A DNA stretch of 64,000 bases from Propionibacteriaceae bacterium (GTDB lineage: Bacteria; Actinomycetota; Actinomycetes; Propionibacteriales; Propionibacteriaceae): NCBI GenBank assembly GCA_027492675.1, contig JAPUEI010000050.1, forward strand, positions 1 through 64,000, in the 5' to 3' direction. A model generated the notes under the pieces. That model ran no database searches and was not told where the DNA came from. It saw only the letters and a list, made by a program, of their open reading frames with translations. The position numbers were made by a program, and so were the translations under genes. Below, one piece after another: positions 1 to 7,215 of the stretch (position 1 is its first letter; each line of letters starts with the position of its first letter).

Positions 1-640
1 TCCGCAGCCCCGCGCGCTGCGCCAGCACCAGCACCTCGGTGTCGAAGAACCAGTTCGTGTCCTCGACGAGCGGCAGCAGCTCCTGCGCGACGTTGCGGCG
101 CATCGCCTTGAACCCGCACTGCGCGTCGCTGAACGAGACCTGGAGCGCGGTGCGCAGGATGAGGTTGTACGAGCGCGAGATGAACTCCCGTTTCGGTCCG
201 CGCGCGACCCTGCTGCCGCGGGCCAGGCGGGACCCGATGGCGATGTCTGAGTGTCCGCTCACCAGCGGCGCCACCAGGGGAAGCACCGCGGCGAGGTCGG
301 TGGAGAGGTCGACGTCCATGTACGCCACCACGTCGGCGTCCGATGCCAGCCACACCTGCTTCAGCGCCCGTCCGCGACCCTTCTGGTCGAGGTGGACGGC
401 CGCGACCTGTGGCAGCTCGGAGACCAACCGCTCCGCGATCTCCCAGGTGCCGTCAGTGGACGCGTTGTCCGCGACGGTCACCCGGAAGCTGTACGGCAGA
501 GAGCTGGACAGGTACGTCACCAGCGTGCGCACCGACCGCTCCAGGTCGACCGCCTCGTTGTAGACGGGGATCACGATGTCGACGAGCGCGAGCTTCGTCC
601 GTACCAGGGAGTCGGTCATCGCCGTGTCCAGGGCCGTCAT
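1..640 (-). CDS. Family 2 glycosyltransferase, polyprenyl-phosphate sugar synthase type (3' part outside window)
   Basis: The visible 213 residues are the N-terminal and central part of a GT-A family 2 transferase of the dolichyl/polyprenyl-phosphate mannose or glucose synthase type. They start MTALDTAMTDSLVRTKLALV and show the nucleotide-sugar motifs IVIPVYNE (about residue 24), VTVADNASTDGTW (about 52) and the DxD-like YMDVDLSTDL (about 103), then GSRLARGS and the acceptor-loop DAQCGFKAMR. Such enzymes load a sugar from a nucleotide donor onto a lipid phosphate at the inner membrane face. The ATG at 640 is 5 bp after the stop of the upstream GT39-type gene and follows GGGGAAGTGAGGACG, so the two are cotranscribed; the GT39 protein is the natural user of the lipid-linked sugar. 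The C-terminus, which could carry membrane segments, is outside the window. Confidence 0.85.
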   Translation of the reverse strand, partial: MTALDTAMTDSLVRTKLALVDIVIPVYNEAVDLERSVRTLVTYLSSSLPYSFRVTVADNASTDGTWEIAERLVSELPQVAAVHLDQKGRGRALKQVWLASDADVVAYMDVDLSTDLAAVLPLVAPLVSGHSDIAIGSRLARGSRVARGPKREFISRSYNLILRTALQVSFSDAQCGFKAMRRNVAQELLPLVEDTNWFFDTEVLVLAQRAGLR

Positions 641-645
641 CGTCC

Positions 646-2814
646 TCACTTCCCCTGCGTCAGGTCGTACACCGTCGTGCTGCCCACGGTCTGGGCCGTG
701 AAGTTCTCCGACACCCAGGTGGAGATCTCGGACGACGAGTTCGAGCCGCCGCTCTGCTGGCCGCCGCCGACGCCGGACCCGATGTAGTAGTGGATCTTCC
801 CGGCCGACACGAGTGCCTTGAACTGGTCGAGCGTCGGGGACGGGTCGGACCCGTTGAAGCCGCCGACCGCCATCACCGCGTAGCCCGTCGCCAGCTGGTA
901 GCTCGCGGAGTTCTGCGCGCCGGTCGCCGCCGCGACCCAGGTGTACGAGCTGGCGTCGGTGCTCAGCAGCGACACCAGCTCACTCGACACGCTCGCGCCG
1001 TTGAGCAGCCCGCCCATGCCGCCGGGAGCGCCACCGGTGCCCTGCGTCCGCGTGCCCGTCTGGGTTCCGTTCTGGGTACCCGTCGGCGGACCGTTCTGCG
1101 CGCCGTTCTGCATCCCCGGCTGGCCCATGCCAGGGCCGCCCTGAGGCCGCTGCCCGGTCGTGCCGTTCGTTCCGCCCGCACGACCCGTGCCGCCCGGGAA
1201 GCCACCGCCGGGACCTCCGCCTGCCCCGGACGTACCGCCCAGACCGGACCGGGCCGGTCCGGCCGTGACGATCGAGCCGGAGTGGGCCGTGAGCATGGTG
1301 TCGACGCTGTACGCCGCCGGTACGAGCAGTCCGCCCGCGACCGCCACGCCGAGCGCGGTGGACGCCAGGGCCGGGGCCAGGCGGGTGCCGATGAGCAGGC
1401 CGACCGCCGCCAGGGCCAGGACGACCGCGCCGCCCTCGGCCAGCGCCAGGTAGATGCCGCCCGGCACTGAGGCCAGCGCGACCGTCCAGGCCGCGGTGGC
1501 GACCGCGGCGACCGCGAGCCCGATCCGAGCGACCATGGAGGACCGCTTGGCCCACAGGATCGCGCCGCCGACCGCGACGGTGCCGCCGATGGCCGGGGCG
1601 AGCGCGACGGTGTAGTAGTCGTGGTAGATCCCGGCCATGAAGCTGAAGACGAGTCCGTTGACGACCAGCCACGACCCGTACAGGCCCAATGCGCCCAACG
1701 CGAGCGTCTCGCCCGTGGTCGTGCCGGCCCGAAGGAGGTTGCGGTACGCCCTGCGGCCGATCACTGCGAACGCGACGCCGGCCAGGATCAGCGCGGCCGG
1801 GATGAGGAACGAGACCATCTCGCCGGACTCGGAGGTGAACATCCGCAGGATGCCGGTGGTGCCCCACTGGCCGCCGGGGTTGCTGCCACCGCCGACCGAC
1901 CCGGTCTCGTTGCCGCTCAGGCGGCCGAGCCCGTTGTAGCCGAACGTCAGCTCGAGGATGGAGTTGTTCTGCGAGCCGCCGATGTACGGACGCCAGGACG
2001 CCGGTACGAGCTCGACGATGGCGATGTACCAGCCGAACGAGAGCACCATCGCGCCGAACGCGACGAGCAGGTCGACGACCTTCTTGCGCCACGAGGCGGG
2101 GGCGGCGACGGCGTACGCGAGCAGCAGCGAGGGCAGGATCACGAATGCCTGCAGCATCTTCGCGAGGAAGCCCAGGCCGACGAGCACGCCGGCCAGCGCG
2201 AGCCACTTCCGTGAGGCGGTCTCCGCGGCGCGGAGGGTGAGGTACGAGGCGGCGACGTAGCAGAACACCATCAGCGCGTCAGGGTTGTTGAACCGGAACA
2301 TCAGCGTCGCCGCGGGGGTGAGCGCCATCGCCAGTGCGGCCACGATGCCTGCCCAGTGGGCGCGGTTCGGGGTGATCTCCCACGACTGCGAGAGCGGTCC
2401 GGAGAGCGCGCGACGCACCGACGCGTACAGCACACCGGCGGACGCGACGCCCAGCAGCGCCTGCGGCAGCAGGATGCTCCACGATGACAGGCCGAAGAGC
2501 CTCACCGAGAGGGCCATCAGCCACAGCGCGCCCGGCGTCTTGTCGACGGTGATCCAGTTCGACGAGTCCAGCGAGCCGTAGAAGAAGGCCTTCCACGAGA
2601 CAGAGCCGGCCTGTACGGCGGCGGAGTAGAACGAGTTGGCGTACCCGGAGGCTGCCAGGTCGTAGGTGTAGAGGCCCAGCACCGCGAGCAGGACCAGCGT
2701 CACGGACCCGTAACGGGCCCAGCGAGGAAGGTCACGGCCGGCAGCCGGTACGGGTCGTGGCGACGGCTCGGGGGCCGGAGGCGACTGGAGGTCGACGTCT
2801 GCTGTAGTGGTCAC
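646..2814 (-). CDS. GT39 (ArnT/PMT-like) membrane glycosyltransferase with Gly/Gln/Asn-rich insert
   Basis: About 722 residues. The N-terminal two thirds is a multispanning GT-C membrane domain: a first membrane segment (YGSVTLVLLAVLGLYTYDLA), a luminal loop with the acidic WITVDKTPGALWL typical of PMT_2/ArnT-like proteins, then roughly ten further hydrophobic segments. Residues of about 530-610 form a low-complexity Gly/Gln/Asn/Thr stretch (GGPGGGFPGG, QNGAQNGPPTGTQNGTQTG), followed by a soluble C-terminal domain ending SENFTAQTVGSTTVYDL. GT39 proteins move sugar from a polyprenyl-phosphate carrier to an extracytoplasmic acceptor; the acceptor here is unknown. I chose GTG 2814 because GAGG lies 9 bp upstream; GTG 2856 is in frame but has no ribosome site. 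It follows the sensor kinase gene, with PhoP-like boxes between, and is probably a target of that system. Confidence 0.82.
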   Translation of the reverse strand: MTTTADVDLQSPPAPEPSPRPVPAAGRDLPRWARYGSVTLVLLAVLGLYTYDLAASGYANSFYSAAVQAGSVSWKAFFYGSLDSSNWITVDKTPGALWLMALSVRLFGLSSWSILLPQALLGVASAGVLYASVRRALSGPLSQSWEITPNRAHWAGIVAALAMALTPAATLMFRFNNPDALMVFCYVAASYLTLRAAETASRKWLALAGVLVGLGFLAKMLQAFVILPSLLLAYAVAAPASWRKKVVDLLVAFGAMVLSFGWYIAIVELVPASWRPYIGGSQNNSILELTFGYNGLGRLSGNETGSVGGGSNPGGQWGTTGILRMFTSESGEMVSFLIPAALILAGVAFAVIGRRAYRNLLRAGTTTGETLALGALGLYGSWLVVNGLVFSFMAGIYHDYYTVALAPAIGGTVAVGGAILWAKRSSMVARIGLAVAAVATAAWTVALASVPGGIYLALAEGGAVVLALAAVGLLIGTRLAPALASTALGVAVAGGLLVPAAYSVDTMLTAHSGSIVTAGPARSGLGGTSGAGGGPGGGFPGGTGRAGGTNGTTGQRPQGGPGMGQPGMQNGAQNGPPTGTQNGTQTGTRTQGTGGAPGGMGGLLNGASVSSELVSLLSTDASSYTWVAAATGAQNSASYQLATGYAVMAVGGFNGSDPSPTLDQFKALVSAGKIHYYIGSGVGGGQQSGGSNSSSEISTWVSENFTAQTVGSTTVYDLTQGK

Positions 2815-2870
2815 GAGACCAAGCCTCGAAGCGTGCCCTGTGACCCGGATGCTCACAGTCAGTGAGTCGA

Positions 2871-2897
2871 CTGTGGAGGTCTGTGCGGTTCCTGTGA
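2871..2897. promoter_or_regulatory. PhoP-type direct repeats upstream of the GT39 gene
   Basis: Read on the plus strand, CTGTG starts at 2871, 2881 and 2892; the last two are separated by 11 bp (CTGTGCGGTTCCTGTGA). On the minus strand, the reading direction of the downstream gene, this is TCACAG, five bases, then GCACAG. The known mycobacterial PhoP box is two TCACAGC repeats with an 11-bp period. The same arrangement recurs at 5148 upstream of the response regulator. Assignment to that regulator is inference. Confidence 0.65.
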
Positions 2898-2901
2898 GGG
2901 A

Positions 2902-4368
2902 TCAGCTGCGGCGAAGGCGCACGGCGAACGACGTACGACCGGGGCGCGAGTTCACGCTCACCGTGCCCCCGTGAGCCTGGACGACCGCCGCCACGATCGC
3001 CAACCCCAGGCCGGTCGACTGGCCGGCCTTGCGGGCGCGGCTGGCGTCGGCGCGGACGAACCTCTCGAACACCTTCGGTTGCAGCTCTGCCGGGATGCCC
3101 GGGCCATCGTCGGTGACGGTGATCACCGCGTAGGCGCCGTCGATGGCGAGGCCGGCGGTGACGTGCGTGCCGGCAGGCGTGTGCGTACGGGCGTTGGCGA
3201 GCAGGTTCGCGACCACCTGGTGGATCCGGAAGCGGTCGACCCTGGCCATCACCGGCTCCTCCGGGGCGTCCACCTCCCACTCGTGGTCAGGGCCGGCGAC
3301 CTGCGCGTCGGAGGTGGCGTTGGCGATGAGGTCAGTGAGATCGACGTCGGCCAGCGTGAGCGCCGGGCCGTTGTCGAGTCGGGCCAGCAGCAGCATGTCC
3401 TCGACCAGCTTGCTCATCCGCTCCGACTCGGACTCGATGCGGCCCATGGCGAACTGCGTGTCCGGGGGAAGCTCGTCGCGTCCCCGGCGGGTCAGCTCGG
3501 CGTACCCACGGATCGCGGCCAGCGGGTTCCGTAGCTCGTGAGAGGCGTCGGCGACGAACTGGCGCACCTTCGTCTCGGACGCCTGGCGCGCCTCGAGCGC
3601 GCTCTCGACGTTGCCGAGCATGGTGTTCAGCGCCAGCCCCACGCGTCCGACCTCGCTGGTCGGGTTGGCGTTCGCGTCGGGCACGCGAAGGCTCAGGTCG
3701 ACCTCGCCGCGGTCGAGCTCGCGGCGCGACACCTCGGCGGCGACCTGCGCCACCTCGTGCAGCGGACGCAGGTTCCGGATGACGACGAACCGGGTCACCA
3801 CGACGGCGACGACGATGGCCGCACCGGCAAGGAGGAGCTCGACCCAGAGCACCGCCTGGATCGTGTGGTTGGTGTCGATCAGCGGGATGCCCACGATGCT
3901 CGTCGTGTCGCCGTTGGCCATCGCCTGGACGCGGTAGTTCCCGTAGCCCTCGACGTCGACGGTCACCTTGGTGCCGACCTTCGCGCTGGCCGCCACGTGC
4001 GAGACGACGTCAGCGCTCAGCGTGACCCAGCCGGAGCGCGTCAGCAGGATGCCCGCCGCGTCGTCGCCGTCCCGCTCGACGATGATGCCGCCGACCGGCA
4101 TGCCGGGCAGCCCGCCCGACCCGCGGGGCGTGTGGTTGGTCCCGGCCTGCTCGTACGGCGCGCTCGGCTGTCGCTGGAGGATGTCGGCCAGCTGCGCGTC
4201 GGCCCGCTGGACGACGATCTGGCGCATCGCGGCGAACGATGCTCCGGCCATGATCGCGGCGAGGATGGCGATCGTCGCGGCCACCTGCATGACGAGCCGA
4301 CGGCCCAGCGTGCCGTGGCCGATCGGGCTCGGCGCGGCCGTAGGGGCGTGCAGGGGGGCTACGGTCAC
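2902..4368 (-). CDS. Sensor histidine kinase, PhoR/TcrY-like
   Basis: 488 residues. A first membrane segment (about 27-48), an extracytoplasmic sensor region (49-170) rich in Gly, Pro and Asp, a second membrane segment (about 172-195), HAMP (about 196-255), HisKA with the phosphorylated His in SHELRNPLAA (His 277), and a HATPase_c domain with NLLANA, DDGPGIP and GLGLAIV boxes. It should autophosphorylate on an envelope signal and pass phosphate to the adjacent OmpR-type regulator. The GTG start overlaps the regulator stop (GTGA), so the pair is translationally coupled. The sensor domain gives no clue to the ligand. PhoP-like boxes flank the operon, pointing to a PhoPR-type system that controls the GT39/GT2 genes and itself. 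Confidence 0.92.
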   Translation of the reverse strand: MTVAPLHAPTAAPSPIGHGTLGRRLVMQVAATIAILAAIMAGASFAAMRQIVVQRADAQLADILQRQPSAPYEQAGTNHTPRGSGGLPGMPVGGIIVERDGDDAAGILLTRSGWVTLSADVVSHVAASAKVGTKVTVDVEGYGNYRVQAMANGDTTSIVGIPLIDTNHTIQAVLWVELLLAGAAIVVAVVVTRFVVIRNLRPLHEVAQVAAEVSRRELDRGEVDLSLRVPDANANPTSEVGRVGLALNTMLGNVESALEARQASETKVRQFVADASHELRNPLAAIRGYAELTRRGRDELPPDTQFAMGRIESESERMSKLVEDMLLLARLDNGPALTLADVDLTDLIANATSDAQVAGPDHEWEVDAPEEPVMARVDRFRIHQVVANLLANARTHTPAGTHVTAGLAIDGAYAVITVTDDGPGIPAELQPKVFERFVRADASRARKAGQSTGLGLAIVAAVVQAHGGTVSVNSRPGRTSFAVRLRRS

Positions 4369-5102
4369 TCCGCGGCCGGCCTCAGCACGTATCCGGCCCC
4401 GCGCAGCGTGTGGATCATGGGTGCACGTCCGGCGTCGATCTTCTTGCGGAGGTAGGAGATGTACAGCTCGACCACGTTCGCCTGGCCGCCGAAGTCGTAG
4501 TTCCAGACCCGGTCGAGGATCTGCGCCTTGCTCAGTACGCGGCGCGGGTTGCGCATCAGGTAGCGCAGGAGCTCGAACTCAGTCGCCGTGAGGTTGATCT
4601 CCTCGCCGCCACGGCCGACCTCGTGCGAGTCCTCGTCGAGGCTGAGGTCGCCGACGACCAGCCGGGCGTCGGGACGCGCGATGCTCGCACCCGTACGACG
4701 CAGCAGTCCCCGCATCCGGGCGATGACCTCTTCGAGGGAGAACGGCTTGGTGACGTAGTCGTCGCCGCCCGCCGTCAGGCCGCCGATGCGGTCCTCGACG
4801 CCGTCCTTCGCGGTGAGGAACAGGATCGGCACATCGGGCATGTCCGCCCGTACGCGCCGCATCACCTCCATGCCGTCGAAGTCCGGGAGCATCATGTCGA
4901 GCACCAGCGCGTCGGGGCGCACGTCGCGCGCCGCCCGTACGGCTTCGGTGCCGGACGCCGCGGTCGTGACGTCCCACCCCTCATAGCGCATGGCCATCGA
5001 GAGCAGCTCGGTGAGGCTGTTCTCGTCGTCCACGGCGAGGACGCGGATCGGCGTCCCGTCCGGACGGGTGAGGGACTCGGTCGCAGTGGTCAGTCGAGGC
5101 AT
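4365..5102 (-). CDS. OmpR/PhoP-type response regulator
   Basis: 245 residues. Receiver domain with acidic pair in VLAVDDE, phosphoacceptor Asp 69 in LVLDMMLPDFDG, Thr 97 and Lys 119 (YVTKPFS); winged-helix domain from about 150 with FELLRYLMRNPRRVLSK and the recognition region NVVELYISYLRKKID. The C-terminal half is closest in memory to mycobacterial PhoP (DYVTKPFSLEEV, WNYDFGGQANVVE, HTLRGAGYVLR). Start ATG 5102 fits the family length; a much longer reading frame upstream is not plausible because DoxX lies there. CTGTG direct repeats sit 46-62 bp upstream, consistent with autoregulation. The identity as a PhoP orthologue is likely but not certain; TcrX or TrcR are alternatives. Confidence 0.92.
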   Translation of the reverse strand: MPRLTTATESLTRPDGTPIRVLAVDDENSLTELLSMAMRYEGWDVTTAASGTEAVRAARDVRPDALVLDMMLPDFDGMEVMRRVRADMPDVPILFLTAKDGVEDRIGGLTAGGDDYVTKPFSLEEVIARMRGLLRRTGASIARPDARLVVGDLSLDEDSHEVGRGGEEINLTATEFELLRYLMRNPRRVLSKAQILDRVWNYDFGGQANVVELYISYLRKKIDAGRAPMIHTLRGAGYVLRPAAE

Positions 5103-5123
5103 GTCATGAAGCCTGGCAAGACA

Positions 5124-5164
5124 CTGTGAAAGTTCCCGATGAACTCGCTGTGTGTTCCCTGTGA
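5124..5164. promoter_or_regulatory. PhoP-type direct repeats upstream of the response regulator
   Basis: CTGTG starts at 5148 and 5159 with exact 11-bp spacing (CTGTGTGTTCCCTGTGA), the same pattern as at 2881/2892; a further CTGTGA half-site is at 5124. On the minus strand the pair reads as TCACAG-like repeats just upstream of the regulator start at 5102. Probable autoregulatory site. Confidence 0.65.
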
Positions 5165-5173
5165 ATACGCCCG

Positions 5174-5629
5174 TCAGGCCGGGTCCCGGTCGTACACCGA
5201 CGTGGAACTCGACGGCTTGCGTCCCTTGCGGAACAGGTTGTCGACGCCGGCGCGGCCGGAGCCGAAGACGACCAGCACGAGCGCGAGCACAGCCAGGATG
5301 ACGGGGTACTCGACACCGTCGGTCGTGAGCCACAGACCATTGCGCCACTTCATCCAGGCGATGACCATCACCTGCTCGGCCACGACGACGGCCGCGACGA
5401 CGGGCGTCAGCAGGCCGAACACCAGAAGGGCTCCGCCGAGCACCTCGAGCACCGTGGCGCCCCAGGCGAACAGTTGCGGCTGCGGCAGGCCGTACAGCGA
5501 CAGGTTGTCCGCGGCGGGCCCCATGCCCGAGCTGAAGCGGTGCCAGCCGTGCCCGATCAGTACGAGCCCGAGCGCGACGCGCGCCACCAGCAACCCGATG
5601 TCCTGCACCACCTTGATGAACGCTTTCAC
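5174..5629 (-). CDS. DoxX family membrane protein
   Basis: 151 residues with four hydrophobic segments (about 7-25, 54-75, 77-97, 112-130). The family pattern RVALGLVLIGHGWHRF near the N-terminus and FAWGATVLEVLGGALLVFGL in the second segment are typical of DoxX/SURF4-like quinone-linked or thiol-oxidative stress membrane proteins. A cytoplasmic tail RKGRKPSSSTSVYDRDP ends the protein. The GTG start at 5629 has GGAGGCGCC directly upstream. The gene is codirectional with the response regulator but is separated from it by the PhoP-like boxes, so the regulator probably has its own promoter. Precise substrate unknown. Confidence 0.85.
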   Translation of the reverse strand: MKAFIKVVQDIGLLVARVALGLVLIGHGWHRFSSGMGPAADNLSLYGLPQPQLFAWGATVLEVLGGALLVFGLLTPVVAAVVVAEQVMVIAWMKWRNGLWLTTDGVEYPVILAVLALVLVVFGSGRAGVDNLFRKGRKPSSSTSVYDRDPA

Positions 5630-5732
5630 GGCGCCTCCTTCGTCGGCACCACCGTAGTGGGCAGGGGGCGCCGTGCGGAGGAGGCGGCGAGTGAGCCGTG
5701 GGGATGCGAGGTTTGCTGGGGGCCAGTGGGGT

Positions 5733-5800
5733 GCTTGGCAAGGCATGGCGTGCTTGGCAAGGCATGGGCGCCTTGCCAAGCGCTGCTTCCCTTGCCAAGC
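5733..5800. repeat. Tetrad repeat, family A (CTTGSCAAG), locus 1
   Basis: Four 11-bp units in the divergent gap between DoxX and the 5939 gene: GCTTGGCAAGG at 5733 and 5752, then the reverse complement CCTTGCCAAGC at 5771 and 5790. All three steps are exactly 19 bp. Each unit is itself nearly palindromic. The DNA between units is not repeated. The same units and the same 19-19-19 spacing occur at 19501-19568. Confidence 0.9.
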
Positions 5801-5938
5801 GGGTCTCTGAGCGGCGGGCGGGTCCGATCCCGACTCGCGTGAGGACCTTCCCCGCGTCCGTACCCTGTGGATAACTCAAGCGGGACGCGGGCGTGATCTC
5901 GCAGACTGTCGTCCATGAAAACCCCCATGGAGACAGTC

Positions 5939-6325
5939 GTGACTGACAACACCTCGCTGTACGAGCTGTGGAAGAAGCTGATGGGCCCCGGCGGCTTCGC
6001 GCGCCGGAGCATCTGGATGATCTGCTTCCACCCCGACGGGCGCACCGTTCCCGAGATCCAGGCATTCGATGAGATCCCGGTGGAGCCGGACCCCCGCATG
6101 GCCGACGGTCTGGAGTCCATCGTCACCAGCATGATCGAGGATCTCGGCGTGGGATCCGTGGCGTTCCTGCTGTCCCGGCCGGGATCGCCCTCGATGTCCG
6201 AGGGCGACCGCCGGTGGGCCCGTGCGCTGCAATCGCTGTGCGCTCGGGGCGGGTGGCCGCTGCACCTGGCGACGTACGACACGATCCGCGTCTTCTCAGC
6301 CGACGACCTGGTCCAGTCGGCATGA
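5939..6325 (+). CDS. Conserved-looking hypothetical protein, 128 aa
   Basis: I do not recognise a confirmed family. The protein starts MTDNTSLYELW if GTG 5939 is used; GGAG six bases upstream supports this over ATG 5915. It is predicted soluble, with a compact alpha/beta look: WMICFHPDGRTVPEI, then GSVAFLLSRPGSPSMSEGDR, a helix RRWARALQSLC and the strand pair WPLHLATYDTIRVFSADDL. The order resembles degenerate JAB/RadC-like small domains (SRPG where JAB has HxHP) but the metal-binding His residues are absent, so this is only a weak analogy. It stands alone, divergent from DoxX across tetrad repeat A. Confidence 0.7.
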   Translation: MTDNTSLYELWKKLMGPGGFARRSIWMICFHPDGRTVPEIQAFDEIPVEPDPRMADGLESIVTSMIEDLGVGSVAFLLSRPGSPSMSEGDRRWARALQSLCARGGWPLHLATYDTIRVFSADDLVQSA

Positions 6326-6403
6326 CGTAGGAGATCCTCGACGCGGTGCTCGTCGGGACGTCGTGGCGGTGGTGCACCGCCACGACGCGTACGGGCCTGA
6401 GCC

Positions 6404-6985
6404 TCAGGCGTTGATGAGCACGGACTCGGCGACCGGTCGGCGCTCGCGGGGAGCGGCCTCGCGCTCGCGAATCGGATCGGACGCGTTGGCCAGCACCCCG
6501 TGGGCGCCGACGGCGATCGCCGTCAGAGGTACGAAGCCGTCGGCGAGCTGGAAGTGCGCCGTGATCGCGTCGCGGTCGAAGCCGCCCATCTGGTGGGTCG
6601 ACAGCCCGTTCGCGTGGGCCTGGACGGTGAAGTGGGCGACGGCCTGGCCGGTGTCGTACTGCGCGAAGTGGATCGGCGAGCCATCGTCGGTGGTGGTCTG
6701 CGCGACAGCCACGACGAGGGCGGAGGCGTCACCGGCCCAGGCCTTGTTGAAGTCGCGGAGGCTGGCGTGGACGGCGGCGTACGCGTCCGAGCCGCGGCGC
6801 GTCACGAGGAACCGCCAGGGCTGGGTGTTGTTGGCCGACGGCGCCCAGCGTGCGGCCTCGAGGGCGCTGGCCAGGGCGGCTTCGTCGATGGGGGTCTCGG
6901 TGTCGAACACCCGGGTGCTCCAGCGCTCTGCGAGCACATCCAGGATGGGGGAGTCGGTGACGGCGGTGCGATCCAGAACAGTCAT
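6404..6985 (-). CDS. Nitroreductase family FMN oxidoreductase
   Basis: 193 residues. FMN-binding pattern near the N-terminus (RWSTRVFD, residues about 22-29), SANNTQPWRFLVT (about 49-61), a central GQAVAHFTVQAHANGL helix and HQMGGFDRDA. This is the layout of NfsA/RutE-like flavin reductases, which use NAD(P)H to reduce nitro compounds, quinones or semialdehydes; the substrate cannot be told. Start ATG 6985 has AAAGGACG upstream. A nested palindrome at 7025-7052, 40 bp upstream of the start, looks like a repressor operator. Convergent with the 5939 gene. Confidence 0.88.
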   Translation of the reverse strand: MTVLDRTAVTDSPILDVLAERWSTRVFDTETPIDEAALASALEAARWAPSANNTQPWRFLVTRRGSDAYAAVHASLRDFNKAWAGDASALVVAVAQTTTDDGSPIHFAQYDTGQAVAHFTVQAHANGLSTHQMGGFDRDAITAHFQLADGFVPLTAIAVGAHGVLANASDPIREREAAPRERRPVAESVLINA

Positions 6986-7024
6986 GTGATGCGTCCTTTC
7001 GGAACTCGTGCGGGACGTCATCGG

Positions 7025-7052
7025 CCCTAGATGAATCTTCAACTATCTAGGG
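7025..7052. promoter_or_regulatory. Nested palindromic operator upstream of the nitroreductase
   Basis: Outer arms CCCTAGAT (7025) and ATCTAGGG (ends 7052) are perfect; inside them TGAA, two bases, TTCA (7032-7041) is a second palindrome. It lies 40-67 bp upstream of the nitroreductase start. The inner TTGAA/TTCAA-type core is common in MarR-family operators that control redox genes. No regulator gene is adjacent. Confidence 0.55.
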
Positions 7053-7075
7053 TAACGGGTCGGGTCCGGGCGCTA

Positions 7076-7203
7076 TTCCCCGGGGTGGGTACAGCTCGCC
7101 CTCCCCCGCGGGGATGAAGTTCCCCAGCCCCGGGTGTGGTTCCCAAACCGTAGGGGGCTTGGAAACCTCGCGTACCGCCTGCCTGGGGAACCCCCGGGTA
7201 CAG
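7076..7203. repeat. C/G-rich inverted and direct repeats after the beta-mannosidase gene
   Basis: GTTCCCCAG at 7119 and a variant GTTCCC at 7139 are answered by CTGGGGAAC ending 7191 and a variant ending 7166; GGGTACAG occurs at 7087 and 7196. The arrangement of two forward and two reversed copies recalls the tetrad repeats, but spacing is not exact here. It may act as a terminator for the leftward beta-mannosidase gene. Confidence 0.4.
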
Positions 7204-7215
7204 GGGCGCCTCGAC

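Noticed and set aside
5733-5800. Tetrad repeats as ordinary rho-independent terminators
   Set aside because: No T tracts; several lie in divergent gaps upstream of both genes, and the spacing between units is fixed in ways a terminator would not need. A partial terminator role at convergent loci is still possible.
4365-6065. Response regulator extended upstream to 566 codons
   Set aside because: The extension overlaps DoxX antisense-free shadow sequence; the normal family start MPRLTTATES lies at 5102.
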